Origin: DAHUXN01 sp963729815
Lineage (GTDB): Bacteria; Acidobacteriota; Terriglobia; Acidiferrales; UBA7541
Direction of reading: 5' to 3'
NCBI GenBank assembly: GCA_963729815.1
Contig: CAVSPU010000002.1
Location: 558,001 to 622,000, forward strand
Length of the DNA: 64,000 bases
A model generated the notes under the pieces. That model was not told where the DNA came from, ran no database searches, and saw only the letters and a list, made by a program, of their open reading frames with translations. Shown piece after piece: positions 18,211-27,635 of the stretch. Each line of letters begins with the position of its first letter. Within the stretch, counting starts at the first letter, position 1. The position numbers and the translations under genes are program-made.

Positions 18211-18254
18211 TTGACATGTAGAACCTCTAGGCGTATATGTCGAACCCCTAGGGG
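18211..18254 (+). promoter_or_regulatory. padR promoter with overlapping repeat operator
   Basis: TTGACA at 18211-18216, 17-bp spacer, TATATG at 18234-18239. Two copies of a TGTnGAACCyCTAGG motif start at 18217 and 18238, exactly 21 bp (two helical turns) apart, one inside the spacer and one just after the -10 box. The second contains the perfect palindrome CCCCTAGGGG (18245-18254), whose AGGGG also serves as ribosome site for the PadR ATG at 18261. This is the arrangement expected for a self-repressing PadR gene. Confidence 0.75.
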
Positions 18255-18260
18255 TCACCC

Positions 18261-18596
18261 ATGCCGGAAGACAAAACCGAGTTCTTGAAGGGCACGCTCG
18301 ACATGCTCATCCTGAAGGTCGTCGCCCTCGGCCCCATTCACGGCTACGCCATCTCGCAGCGCATTCACCAAATCTCGCGCGACTTTTTTCAGGTTCAGCA
18401 AGGCTCGCTCTACCCGGCGCTACATCGACTCGAAAATCGCGGTTGGCTCGGCGCCGAATGGCGCGCCACCGACACGGGTCGCGAAGCGAAGTTCTACGCC
18501 CTCACGAAGAAAGGCCGCAAGCAGCTCGAGACCGAGATGGCCAATTGGGAGCGCATGTCCGACGCCGTCGCGCTTATTTTGCGCACCGCCGAGTAG
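18261..18596 (+). CDS. PadR family transcriptional regulator
   Basis: 111 residues, the short PadR form. The winged helix is EFLKGTLDMLILKVVALGPIHGYAI through GSLYPALHRLENRGWLGAEW, ending YALTKKGRKQLETEMANWER. PadR proteins are dimeric repressors, usually acting on their own promoter and on neighbouring transporters. The gene sits directly before two ADOP-type permeases, the usual acidobacterial arrangement, so these are the likely targets. The overlapping operator is described separately. Confidence 0.93.
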   Translation: MPEDKTEFLKGTLDMLILKVVALGPIHGYAISQRIHQISRDFFQVQQGSLYPALHRLENRGWLGAEWRATDTGREAKFYALTKKGRKQLETEMANWERMSDAVALILRTAE

Positions 18597-18714
18597 ATGT
18601 GTAGCCGGTAGCGCCGACTTGCGTTTCTTGCGGGTCTGCGGCTCTTGCCTTTGTCGCTCAGGTCCCGGCGTCGCGTTCCTTGCGACGGCTGACCTGAGGC
18701 TCTTGCTTTTGTAA

Positions 18715-18744
18715 TTGTAGGGCCCGATCGAATTTGTCGGGCCG
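18715..18744. repeat. Dispersed hairpin repeat, copy 1
   Basis: TTGTAGGGCCCGATCGAATT followed by TGTCGGGCCG. GGCCCGA pairs with TCGGGCC. A near-identical copy lies at 36084-36114, also in gene-free DNA. The rest of 18597-18820 shows nothing else but the ribosome site of the next gene. Confidence 0.65.
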
Positions 18745-18820
18745 TCGGCGTGCCGGCACGCCGAGCATTTTGCTCTTATGCCGTCCGCGAATGCGCTCCG
18801 CGGAGCAAGGAGGCCAATCC

Positions 18821-21466
18821 GTGCGCTGGCTCACTCGACTTTTCCGCAATGGCAAACAGGACGCCCAGCTCGACTCCGAACTCCGCTTCCACGTCGAGCA
18901 GCAAATTGCTGACAACATTGCTGCCGGCATGTCTCCCGCCGAAGCTCGCCGTCGCGCTCTCGCCCAATTCGGCGGCGTGGAGCATATCAGGGAAGACTGC
19001 CGCGAAGCTCGCGGCATGCACTTCATCGACACTCTGCTCCAGGACATTCGCTTCGCCCTGCGTATGCTCCGGCGCAGTCCGGGTTTCTCCGTTTTGGCTG
19101 TCCTGTGCCTCACGCTGGGAATTGGTGCGAACGCCGCTGTGTTTAGTTGGATCGAAGGGTTGCTTCTCCGGCCTTTCCCCGAAGTCACCCACCAGGAGCG
19201 CATGCTCGCGCTCAGCGGCACGTCCCGCAGCGACCCTGGCGACACAGACATCTCCTGGCCCGACTTCATGGATCTGCAACGGAACTGCAAACTCTTCGAT
19301 TCCTTCATCGCTGACAAGATCATGGGCGCCGCGCTCAGCATCGGGGGCCGCGCGGACCGCGCCAGAGGTAGCATCGTCTCCGCGAATTACTTCGACGCGC
19401 TCGGAATCCACCCAATTCTCGGCCGCGGATTCGAGCCGGGCGAGGACGTCGGGCGCAACGCACATCCCGTCGCCGTGATCAGCTATCAGATGTGGCAAGA
19501 CGCTTTCAAAGGCGATCCGGAAATCATCGGCAAAACGCAGCGCTTCAACAATGTCCAGCACACGATTATCGGCGTAGCGCCCAGGGGCTTTTACGGAACT
19601 TTTGTAGGTTGGGCGATTCAGTTCTGGGTTCCCGCTTCCATGGTGCAGGTGTTTGAAGGAGGCAACAACCCGCTGGATGATCGCGGCGACCGCTCGATCG
19701 AAGGCTTCGCGAAGCTCAAGCCCGGCGTCACGCGTGAGCAGGCCCAGGCGGAGATTTCTTCTGTTGCAGATAGGCTCGCGGCCACGTACCCGGAAATCGA
19801 CCGCGGCCGAGGCGTCAATCTCCTCCCTCTCTGGCTCACTCCGTTTAACAAGGCCAATGAACTGCGTTCGACGCTCGAAATCATGCTTGCCGTCGTAATT
19901 TTTGTGCTCCTGATTGTGTGCGCCAACGTAGGCAATTTGCTGCTCGTCCGTTTTTTTGCGCGGCGCCATGAAATGATCGTCCGGCTGGCTCTCGGCGCGG
20001 CGCGCGGCCGGCTCGTCAGGCAGTTGTTGACCGAGGGCCTTATCCTGTCTGCACTCGGGGCCGTCGGCGGTCTTCTCGTCGCACACTGGTGCCGCCACGT
20101 GCTCGTACTATTCTTCCCGCGCACGGGAACTGTTCCGTATCTACCGGGAGAAATCGACTGGCGCGTCCTTGCCATGAGCATCGGTGTGTGCGTGCTCTCT
20201 ACCGTGCAGTTCGGCTTGGTTCCCGCGGCCATGGCCAGCAAAATCGATCTGGCTGCCGCCTTGAAATCCGAAATGGGAGGCCTCGTCAGAGGCCAGGGCA
20301 GATCGTGGCTGCGATCGGGCCTTGTTTTGGTGCAAGTCTCGCTCAGTTTCGTTCTGCTGGTCGGTGCGGCATTGTTTCTTCAAAGCCTCCAGAAAATGCG
20401 AAACACGAGCCCGGGGTTTTCAACGCGCGATGTGCAGGTAACTCAGATTGATTTGTTCGGTTCGGGCTACGACGCGCAGCGCGCGGAGAATTTTCAGAAG
20501 CAGTTGATCGAGCGCCTCGAGTCGCTGCCGGGCATCGACTCCGCGGCATTTGCTGGATTCGTTCCTTTGGGCCTCATTCCTCCCTCGTCGGCTCCCATCG
20601 CCGTGGACGGCTACGTGCCGCCGCCGAACGAGCAGCCCGTCGTCGACTACACCCAGGTAAGTCCTGGCTACCTTTCCGCCACTGGAATCTCTCTTGTCTC
20701 TGGACGCGAATTCACCGTCGCGGACAACAAAACCGCAGCGCTTGTTGCCATCGTAAATCAGCCCATGGTGGACCAGTTTTGGCATGGCCGGGACCCCATT
20801 GGCCAGCGTATCCAGGTTGCCGGCCGATGGATGCGCGTTGTCGGGGTCGCGAAGGTTTCCAAGTATGAATACATCTCCGAATCGCCAAGGCCATTCTTCT
20901 TTGTTCCCCTGCTCCAAAATCCGTCGGCGCGCGCTACATTGAACGTCAGAACGCATCTGCCGCTCCAGGTGATGGCGCCGTTATTGGCGCGCGAGATCAG
21001 CGCTTTGGACCCTGCGCTCGCCCACTACGCTGTGATCACCATGCAAGAACAATTGGATCGTTCGACCTCATCTCAGAAGGCCGCAGTCGGCTTGCTCACC
21101 GTGCTGGGCGGGCTGGCCTTGCTTCTTGCCACCGTCGGGCTCTATGGCGTCGTGTCCTACGCCGTGTCGCAGAGCAAGCGCGAACTCGGCTTGCGCATGG
21201 CGCTCGGCGCCGATTCAGCGAATCTTCTCTGGCTCGTGATGTCGCGCGGCCTCGCATTGACGACCGGAGGCGTTGTGCTGGGCGCCGCAGCGTCTTTCGC
21301 ATTGGCCCGATTTGCCGCAGGCCTGCTTTACCAGGTTGGTCCTCACGATCCGCTGGCGTTTGGCTCGGCATTCGTGGTCATGATTCTTGCCTCGATGGCA
21401 GCGTGTTTTTTCCCTGCCTGGCGGGCATCACAGAGCGATCCCATGGTCGCCTTGCGCTACGAATAG
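18821..21466 (+). CDS. ADOP-type ABC transporter permease (acidobacterial duplicated orphan permease)
   Basis: 881 residues from GTG 18821 (AAGGAGG seven bases upstream; the longer frame is not conserved). An N-terminal cytoplasmic segment (LDSELRFHVEQQIADNIAAG, RRRALAQFGGVEHI) typical of ADOP proteins is followed by two MacB_PCD/FtsX units. Each has a membrane helix, a periplasmic part and three further helices (helix blocks near residues 80-100, 360-470, 505-535 and 760-870). It ends in the classic DPMVALRYE. No ATPase gene is nearby, hence orphan. ADOPs are thought to act like MacB-type mechanotransmitters, but their substrates are unknown. Likely controlled by the upstream PadR. Confidence 0.92.
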   Translation: MRWLTRLFRNGKQDAQLDSELRFHVEQQIADNIAAGMSPAEARRRALAQFGGVEHIREDCREARGMHFIDTLLQDIRFALRMLRRSPGFSVLAVLCLTLGIGANAAVFSWIEGLLLRPFPEVTHQERMLALSGTSRSDPGDTDISWPDFMDLQRNCKLFDSFIADKIMGAALSIGGRADRARGSIVSANYFDALGIHPILGRGFEPGEDVGRNAHPVAVISYQMWQDAFKGDPEIIGKTQRFNNVQHTIIGVAPRGFYGTFVGWAIQFWVPASMVQVFEGGNNPLDDRGDRSIEGFAKLKPGVTREQAQAEISSVADRLAATYPEIDRGRGVNLLPLWLTPFNKANELRSTLEIMLAVVIFVLLIVCANVGNLLLVRFFARRHEMIVRLALGAARGRLVRQLLTEGLILSALGAVGGLLVAHWCRHVLVLFFPRTGTVPYLPGEIDWRVLAMSIGVCVLSTVQFGLVPAAMASKIDLAAALKSEMGGLVRGQGRSWLRSGLVLVQVSLSFVLLVGAALFLQSLQKMRNTSPGFSTRDVQVTQIDLFGSGYDAQRAENFQKQLIERLESLPGIDSAAFAGFVPLGLIPPSSAPIAVDGYVPPPNEQPVVDYTQVSPGYLSATGISLVSGREFTVADNKTAALVAIVNQPMVDQFWHGRDPIGQRIQVAGRWMRVVGVAKVSKYEYISESPRPFFFVPLLQNPSARATLNVRTHLPLQVMAPLLAREISALDPALAHYAVITMQEQLDRSTSSQKAAVGLLTVLGGLALLLATVGLYGVVSYAVSQSKRELGLRMALGADSANLLWLVMSRGLALTTGGVVLGAAASFALARFAAGLLYQVGPHDPLAFGSAFVVMILASMAACFFPAWRASQSDPMVALRYE

Positions 21467-21478
21467 GAGTGTTCCAAC

Positions 21479-24203
21479 ATGACCTGGCTCAGCCGCTTAT
21501 TTCGCAGAGAGAAGCAAGACACGCAGCTCGACTCCGAATTGCGCTTCCACGTCGAGCAACAAATCGCCGATCTTATCGCCGAAGGAGTCGCTCCCGCCGA
21601 GGCACGCCGTCGCGCCCTCGCCCAATTCGGCGGCGTGGAGCACATCAAGGAAGACTGCCGCGAAGCCCGCGGCACGCACTTTATCGACACGTTACTGCAG
21701 GACATCCGCTTCGCTTTTCGCATCCTCCGCAAAACGCCGCTCGTCACCAGCATCGCAATCATTTCTCTCGCGCTCGGAATTGGGGCGAACACCGCGATTT
21801 TCAGCCTTATCGACGCCGTCATGCTCCGCATGTTGCCCGTGCAAGACCCTGAGCAACTAGTTGAAATTCTGTTCCGCTCGCCGACAGCTTCAAGACTCCG
21901 GCCGAACGTTACAAATCCCATCTGGGAGCAAGTACGCGACCATCAGGACGCATTTGCCAGTGTGTTTGCCTGGAGGTCCACTGATTTCGATCTTGCCGAT
22001 GGAGGCCAGGAAAACACGATCCCCGGCGTTTACGCGAGCGGCGATTACTTCACGTCACTGGGTGTGCGACCGGCAGCAGGTCGTTTGCTGACTGCTTCGG
22101 ACGACGTGCGCGGCTGCTCCGGTGCCGCTGTTCTCGGTTACGGATACTGGCAAAGCCATTACGCTGGGGCGGAAAGCGCCATCGGCAGTTTCATTCAGCT
22201 CAACGGCTACAGCTTTCCGATTGTCGGTGTCGCCCAGCGCGGTTTTTCGGGCATTGACATCGGTACTTCTCTCGGTGTCGCCATTCCCATTTGTGCGGAA
22301 GCGATTCTTGACGGAAAGGATTCGTCGCTCGATGTGCGCGACGACTGGTGGTTGGGGATGATGGGCCGCCTCAAGCCTGGCACGAGCGTCGAGCAGGTCG
22401 GTGCGCACATGAAGGTGCTGTCGCAGCCTCTTTTTGGCGCTGTGGTCCCACAGGATTGGCCGTCGAAGTCCCAGGACATATTCCGGAAATATACTTTTGC
22501 CGTTTTGCCGGCGGCAACTGGTGCGGGAGGACCGTTTGCGTTGCGGGCTCACTATAGGCAGCCGCTGGAAATCCTGATGTTTGTCGTGGGTCTCGTTTTA
22601 CTGATCGCCTGTGCGAATATCGCGAGCCTCCTGCTTGCGCGATCCGCCGCGCGGCAAAAAGAAATCGCAGTCCGCCTGTCGCTTGGCGCATCGCGAGGGC
22701 GTTTGATCCGTCAGGTGCTCACGGAGAGCGTCGTTCTCTCCGGCGCCGGTGCGCTCCGTCGTTCTCTCCGGCGCCGGTGCGCTCCTCGGTGTTTTCTTCG
22801 CGCGCTGGGGGAGTGCGCTGTTAGTGCGTTTCGTTTCCACGCAGGAGAACCAGGTATTTTTGGATGTCCAGATGGACGGCCGCGTCTTAGCTTTCACAAT
22901 CGGCATCGCCGTATTATGCGGCCTACTTTTCGGCATTCTCCCTGCGTTGCGCTCGACGCGCGTCTCCGCCATGTCTGCAATGAAAGAGGGCCAGTCGCAA
23001 GGCGCGGGCGGCCGCTCTCAGTCCGTTGCGGCGCGCTGGATCGTTGCCGTGCAAGTTGCCTTCTCGCTGATTCTGCTCATCGGTACCGGCCTCTTCATTC
23101 GCACATTCACCAACTTGGTGACGCTCGACGCTGGATTCGACCGCAATAACGTTCTGATGGTCGAAACAAATATTCACAACGCGCAGATTCCCGAACCCGC
23201 CCGCGCCTCGCTGTACGGCCAGATGCTCGCCAAATTGGAGGCTGTTCCAGGAGTGGTCTCCGCCAGCCAGTGCCGGATGACGCCTCTGTCCGGCAGGCAA
23301 TGGGACAGCTCTTTGGCGATTGCAGGTGGTTCGCTTCCAGCGGGCGCGGACTCGGATATTTTTCTGAACTGGATAACGCCTGACTTCTTCGCCACGATGC
23401 GCACACCAATCCTCGAAGGCCGCGCCTTCGACGCGCGCGACACGGCGACTTCCACGCCCGTTGTCATCGTCAATCAATTGTTGGCCCGCACATACTTTCC
23501 TGGGCAAAATCCCGTCGGCAAACACCTGCTGGCCAATAGCAAAGGCATGCTCAGCACGCCGCCGATGGAAATCATCGGCGTGACGCAAGATGCGAAATAT
23601 AATTCCTTGCGCGAGGACTTCCAGCCAGAAGCCTATTTCCCATTAGCGCAGATCGGCGGCGTCGGCGAGGGAACCACATTCGAAATCCGCACCGCTATGA
23701 AGCCAGGCATGCTGATTTCCGCCGTGCGCGATGCCATGACGAGCGTGAACAAATCCGCATCCCTGCAATTCACCACGTTGAAGCAAGAAGCCGATGATTC
23801 CGTGCTGCAGGAGCACTTAATGGCCGTTCTTTCAGGCTTCTTCGGCGGCCTCGCGCTGCTGCTCACCGCCATTGGCCTCTACGGCGTGATGGCCTACGTG
23901 GTCACGCAGCGCACGCACGAAATCGGCATTCGCATGGCCCTCGGCGCACAGCAAAGCTCGATTCTTTGCCTCGTCATGCGCGATGCAGCAATTGTTCTGG
24001 TCGCTGGCGTCGCCGCCGGACTCCTCGGCTCCATCTGGATCACCCGTCTCGTGCGGCAACTTCTCTATGGCCTCACGCCTAACGATCCTTCGACGCTCGC
24101 TCTCGCGATTCTCGCACTCGTAGCCGTCGCTCTTGTTGCAACCTACATCCCCGCGCGCCGCGCCATGCGCGTCGATCCCATGGTCGCTTTGCGTTACGAA
24201 TGA
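21479..24203 (+). pseudogene. Second ADOP-type permease, split by a 28-bp tandem duplication
   Basis: Begins 12 bases after the first ADOP and is a clear paralogue (LFRREKQDTQLDSELRFHVE; ALAQFGGVEHIKEDCREARG). Without the duplicated 28 bp at 22757-22784 the frame would run 898 residues from ATG 21479 to the stop at 24203, again ending DPMVALRYE. With the duplication, translation leaves frame after ESVVLSGAGAL and stops at 23149, removing the second permease unit and leaving about 425 true residues. The downstream half remains open in the correct frame and shows no other decay, so the lesion is recent, reversible, or an assembly artefact. Confidence 0.88.
22729..22784 (+). repeat. Perfect 28-bp tandem duplication inside ADOP 2
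   Basis: Two identical 28-base units, 22729-22756 and 22757-22784, each starting CGTCGTTCTCTCC and ending GGTGCGCTC. The unit length is not a multiple of three and causes the frame break. Confidence 0.95.
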
Positions 24204-24317
24204 GGATTTGTAGTTCACGCCTGCCCTGAACAGCGTGAACGGGTCCCGCCCGCGGTCCTTGCGGGCTGACGTGAGGCCTTCCGCTGGGTCGCGCCATGCG
24301 CGCTTGCCCGCCGTGGC

Positions 24318-24360
24318 GAGTGGCCATGCGCCGATCCTATCGTCGCTTTGCGCTATGAAA
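24318..24360 (+). pseudogene. 3' remnant of a further ADOP gene
   Basis: The sequence GCCATGCGCCGATCCTATCG followed by TCGCTTTGCGCTATGAA closely matches the last 40 bases of ADOP 2 (DNA for AMRVDPMVALRYE), with a base lost in the middle. The stop codon is gone and the frame reads on into lysine-rich sequence. Nothing else of the gene is visible in 24204-24317. It shows that the ADOP tandem array was once longer or was extended by unequal recombination. Confidence 0.6.
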
Positions 24361-24420
24361 ATTTCGCCGCAGAACGCAGCGAAAAGAAAGAAAAAAAATT
24401 AACTCACTCGCGCGCGACCT

Positions 24421-25620
24421 CTAATTTCCCGCCGCCGTGTCGCCGTCCGCCGCTGCCTTCGGCGCGAAATAACCCGGCCGTGCCCGCACTGTCAGCTTCC
24501 CCAGCCCCTTCACGCCCGTCAATTCAACTTTTACCGTGCGAAACGTCCCATCCTTTGAAGAATTCGAAGGGTAGTAGCCGACCATGTATTGGTCGCGAAT
24601 GTCCTGCGCGATGCGCGTGCAAATCGCATCCACATCATCGATCGTCTTGGGAAAATACGCCTCGCCGCCGGACGCCTGCGTCAGCGCGAGCAGCGCTTTT
24701 TTCCCCTGCCGGATTTCCGACGCGTCGTCATCGCCCTTCGTAAACAGCCCGACGGCATAAATAATATCGTTCGATTGCTGCAGCTTCTCGACCGTATACG
24801 CCAGATTGTGCGTGCTGTCGTGGTCCACTCCATCCGTCACCACCAACAGCACTTTCTTCTCCCGTGTGCCCTTCTTCAAATGGCTCATCGATCCCAGCAG
24901 AGCGTCGTACAGCGCCGTTCCGCCGCGCGAATCGATTCGGTCCAGCGCCGCGTTCAGCACTTTCGGATCGTTCGTGAAGTCCGTGTCCATGTCCAGGTAA
25001 TACTCGTCGTTGAAATTCACGACAAACATTTCGTCCTGCGGATTGCTCGTGTGTACAAACGTGAGTGCGGCGGCATTCACGCGCGGCCTCTTCGACCTCA
25101 TGCTCCCGCTGTTGTCGATCACCAGCCCCACCGTTATGGGTGTGTCCGCGTGCGTGAACGCATCGATTTTCTGCGCCACTCCGTTTTCCAGCACCTGGAA
25201 ATTCTGCTCCCCGAGCCCCGTCACGAAGTTTCCTTGCTTGTCCAGGATCGACACGGGCAAACGCACCATATCCACCGTGCGCTTCAGCGTATAGGGTCTG
25301 TTTTGCTGCGCCCCCGGGGGTGGGGGAAGTTGCGTGGGAGAACCGCTCTGTGCCGCCGCCGTTTGAGCGCCGGCCAGCACTGCTGCTGGAATGAATATCG
25401 AGAGAACGAAAATCGCAGGAACCGCGACTCGCCTACGGCCCGGGCGCGAAATATCCGTACCGCGCGTAGACCGTGAGCGGCGGCAGCCCTCTGGGCGGCT
25501 GCAGCCTGACTCGGATCTTCCGCCATTTCCCGTCGTCTTTTTTATTGCTCGGACGGTATCCCACCACATACTGGTTCCGTAGCTCCATGCTGATTTTTGT
25601 CGCGATGTCGCCCAGGTCAT
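24421..25620 (-). CDS. VWFA-related acidobacterial domain protein, exported
   Basis: The domain runs from RLPVSILDKQGNFVTGLGEQ through the MIDAS motif DNSGSM and the TDGVDHDST block to YMVGYYPSN and VRARPGYFAP. This matches the acidobacterial VWFA-related family of secreted proteins. The start is unclear. The longest frame (ATG 25620) overlaps the upstream VWFA gene by 188 bases and puts about 60 odd residues before a good signal peptide (RRRVAVPAIFVLSIFIPAAV). An ATT at 25449 would give an ideal signal peptide and a short overlap with the upstream stop. Likely exported to periplasm or surface and co-transcribed with its paralogue. Ligand unknown. Confidence 0.85.
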   Translation of the reverse strand: MTWATSRQKSAWSYGTSMWWDTVRAIKKTTGNGGRSESGCSRPEGCRRSRSTRGTDISRPGRRRVAVPAIFVLSIFIPAAVLAGAQTAAAQSGSPTQLPPPPGAQQNRPYTLKRTVDMVRLPVSILDKQGNFVTGLGEQNFQVLENGVAQKIDAFTHADTPITVGLVIDNSGSMRSKRPRVNAAALTFVHTSNPQDEMFVVNFNDEYYLDMDTDFTNDPKVLNAALDRIDSRGGTALYDALLGSMSHLKKGTREKKVLLVVTDGVDHDSTHNLAYTVEKLQQSNDIIYAVGLFTKGDDDASEIRQGKKALLALTQASGGEAYFPKTIDDVDAICTRIAQDIRDQYMVGYYPSNSSKDGTFRTVKVELTGVKGLGKLTVRARPGYFAPKAAADGDTAAGN

Positions 25621-26422
25621 CCAGCCTTCTCACGATAAACGATCGTCCGCCCGTCATGGCCGACAAGTCATCCAGCATCTGCGGGCCTTCGCACAGCTCG
25701 GGTTCGCCTGGATCGCCGCAGGCGTCGTCCCCGTAAACCCCAATCGAATAAATCTGGACTTCTGACTCGCGCAAGAATCGCTTTACGTCTGTTTCGTCGT
25801 ATCTGCTGTGATTATCCCCTCCATCCGATATGATGAGCAAAGCCTTTCTGGTGTTGTGTGCTCCTTTCATCTCGCTCATCCCCAGATATACCGCATCCAG
25901 CATTGCCGTCATTCCCTTCGGCGCGCTGAAGAGCAGGCGATTCTGCAATTCCTCGATGCTGCTCGTGAAGACCGTCGCCAGTTCCGCGCGATCCGCGAAA
26001 TCCACTAGGAAAAACTCGTCCGCGGGATTCGCCGTCTTGAAAAATTGCACCGCTGCCATTCGCGACTTCGCGATTTTCTCCGCCATGCTGCCGCTCACGT
26101 CGAAAATCACGCCGATCGATATCGGGACATCATCTTCCGCGAACCGCATGATCTCCTGTTCGTGCCCGTCTTCATAAATTCGAAAATTATCCTGCGACAA
26201 TCCTGTCACCAGACGTCCGTACGGATCCGTCACCGTCACGTTTACCGTCACGAGTTTCACGTCTTTTCGGATTTCTGGGAGGTGCTGCGATTTCTTTTCT
26301 GGCGGAGGTTTGTAAATCAGCGGCCCGGTCGTTTGCCCATAAACTTGGCCGCACAGGAATATGGCTGCCGCAATGGCGGCTGCGGTGCAACTCACCCGGG
26401 ACAACTTGGCTGCGCTCGGCAT
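25433..26422 (-). CDS. VWFA-related acidobacterial domain protein, exported
   Basis: 329 residues from ATG 26422 (GGGGAAGG just ahead; a longer frame to 26611 is not credible). Signal peptide VSCTAAAIAAAIFLCGQVYG, then a linker PLIYKPPPEKKSQHLPEIRK, a beta domain (VTVNVTVTDPYGRLVTGLSQ), the VWFA domain with MIDAS DVSGSM and SDGGDNHSR, and the ending NQYVVGYRPSN, VYARYGYFAPGP. The disulfide-like pair in DDACGDPGEPELCEG is not present in the paralogue. It heads a two-gene leftward unit with the 24421-25620 protein. Confidence 0.88.
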   Translation of the reverse strand: MPSAAKLSRVSCTAAAIAAAIFLCGQVYGQTTGPLIYKPPPEKKSQHLPEIRKDVKLVTVNVTVTDPYGRLVTGLSQDNFRIYEDGHEQEIMRFAEDDVPISIGVIFDVSGSMAEKIAKSRMAAVQFFKTANPADEFFLVDFADRAELATVFTSSIEELQNRLLFSAPKGMTAMLDAVYLGMSEMKGAHNTRKALLIISDGGDNHSRYDETDVKRFLRESEVQIYSIGVYGDDACGDPGEPELCEGPQMLDDLSAMTGGRSFIVRRLDDLGDIATKISMELRNQYVVGYRPSNKKDDGKWRKIRVRLQPPRGLPPLTVYARYGYFAPGP

Positions 26423-26799
26423 CCTTCCCCAATCGCAATAGCAGCCTAATTTGTTGCCCGTGATTCTACCACCAGTCCGCGCTAAATCAAGCCCAACCCG
26501 CCAATTTTCTCCAACAAATGGAACTTTTCGGACCCTATATCGCCCCAAAGTCCTGTCGCACTTTGATACACTCGGCCAATCCTCAATCCTCCCACAATGG
26601 TACGCATCCACCTTGGCGCTGGCTCCAGCCGGTGCGTCTCACATTTCCTCGCCGTTTGCTGCCTACCGTGCCCGGCAGTTTTGCTTTCCGCGGGCAAGCG
26701 GCGGTTTTTCTCTGCTTTACCCTTGACGCCAGCCGCAGTCAAGCGTAGCCTCACGCCGAAAATCCCGGCTCTTGAACTCCCATCTCAAGGAGGCTGTGC
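26423..26799. other. Gene-free stretch between divergent genes
   Basis: Contains the divergent start regions of the VWFA unit and the membrane gene at 26800. TTGACG at about 26725 with a poor -10 (TAGCCT) 17 bases on is the best rightward promoter guess. No gene or repeat seen. Confidence 0.4.
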
Positions 26800-27357
26800 A
26801 TGGTCCCTCTCACTGCTCTGTGGCTCCCTGTGCTTCTCTCGGCGGTCATTGTGTTTGTCGCCAGCTTCATCATGCATATGGTTCTCCCTTACCACCGCAG
26901 CGACTATCATCAGCTCTCCGATGAGGACAAAGTGCTCGCCGCTCTCCGCTCCGCTGGCCTGAAGCGCGGCATATATATGTTTCCCTTCTGCACCCACAAG
27001 AACATGAAGTCGCCCGAAGTAATCGAAAAATTCAAGCAGGGGCCCGTGGGGACGATCACCGTATTTCCCACCGGCCAGCCGGTCCTGCCGAAATTCCTGG
27101 TGATGTGGTTCGTCTATTGCCTGCTCATCGGAGCGATCGTCGCCGCCATTGTCAGTCGCACGATCAAGCCCGGCGCGTCGTACCATTTCGTTTTCCACGC
27201 CGTCGGCTTGACCTCGTTCCTCGCCTATGGCGTGGGCATTTTGAGCAACGGCATCTGGAAGTCGCAGCCCTGGAGCATGGTTATCAAGGAAGTCATCGAC
27301 GGCCTCATTTTCGCTTTGCTGACCGCCGGCACCTTCGGTTGGCTTTGGCCGCGCTAG
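26800..27357 (+). CDS. Conserved membrane protein, unknown function
   Basis: 185 residues with AAGGAGG nine bases before the ATG. Four hydrophobic helices: residues 8-30, 100-122, 132-150 and 163-183. Between helices one and two lies a cytoplasmic segment with YHRSDYHQLSDEDKVLAALR, a pattern common to a family of hypothetical membrane proteins in Acidobacteriota and other phyla. No catalytic motif. It stands alone between the VWFA pair and an ADOP gene. Confidence 0.8.
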   Translation: MVPLTALWLPVLLSAVIVFVASFIMHMVLPYHRSDYHQLSDEDKVLAALRSAGLKRGIYMFPFCTHKNMKSPEVIEKFKQGPVGTITVFPTGQPVLPKFLVMWFVYCLLIGAIVAAIVSRTIKPGASYHFVFHAVGLTSFLAYGVGILSNGIWKSQPWSMVIKEVIDGLIFALLTAGTFGWLWPR

Positions 27358-27635
27358 CGCCTCCCGCGCCGTTCTTATAGCGGCCGGCTCCGGGCGGCCC
27401 GCTCCCGGCGTACGCCAATTGCTGTCTCCTACTCGACGTTTGTTTTCGTCGCCGTCTGTAGCTTCCTCGGCGGGGAGCCTTGCCTCCCGTTGGCCCAGTT
27501 TTCTGCCTCGCGCCGCACCGCCTGTTGCCGAAATATTTCCGATAAACGTGATCTCACCAATCGCACATTTCAGAGTCTATACACTGACGGCCAAGGCGGC
27601 AGCAACTCGGCTTCATATCGATCTAAGGGGTCTGC

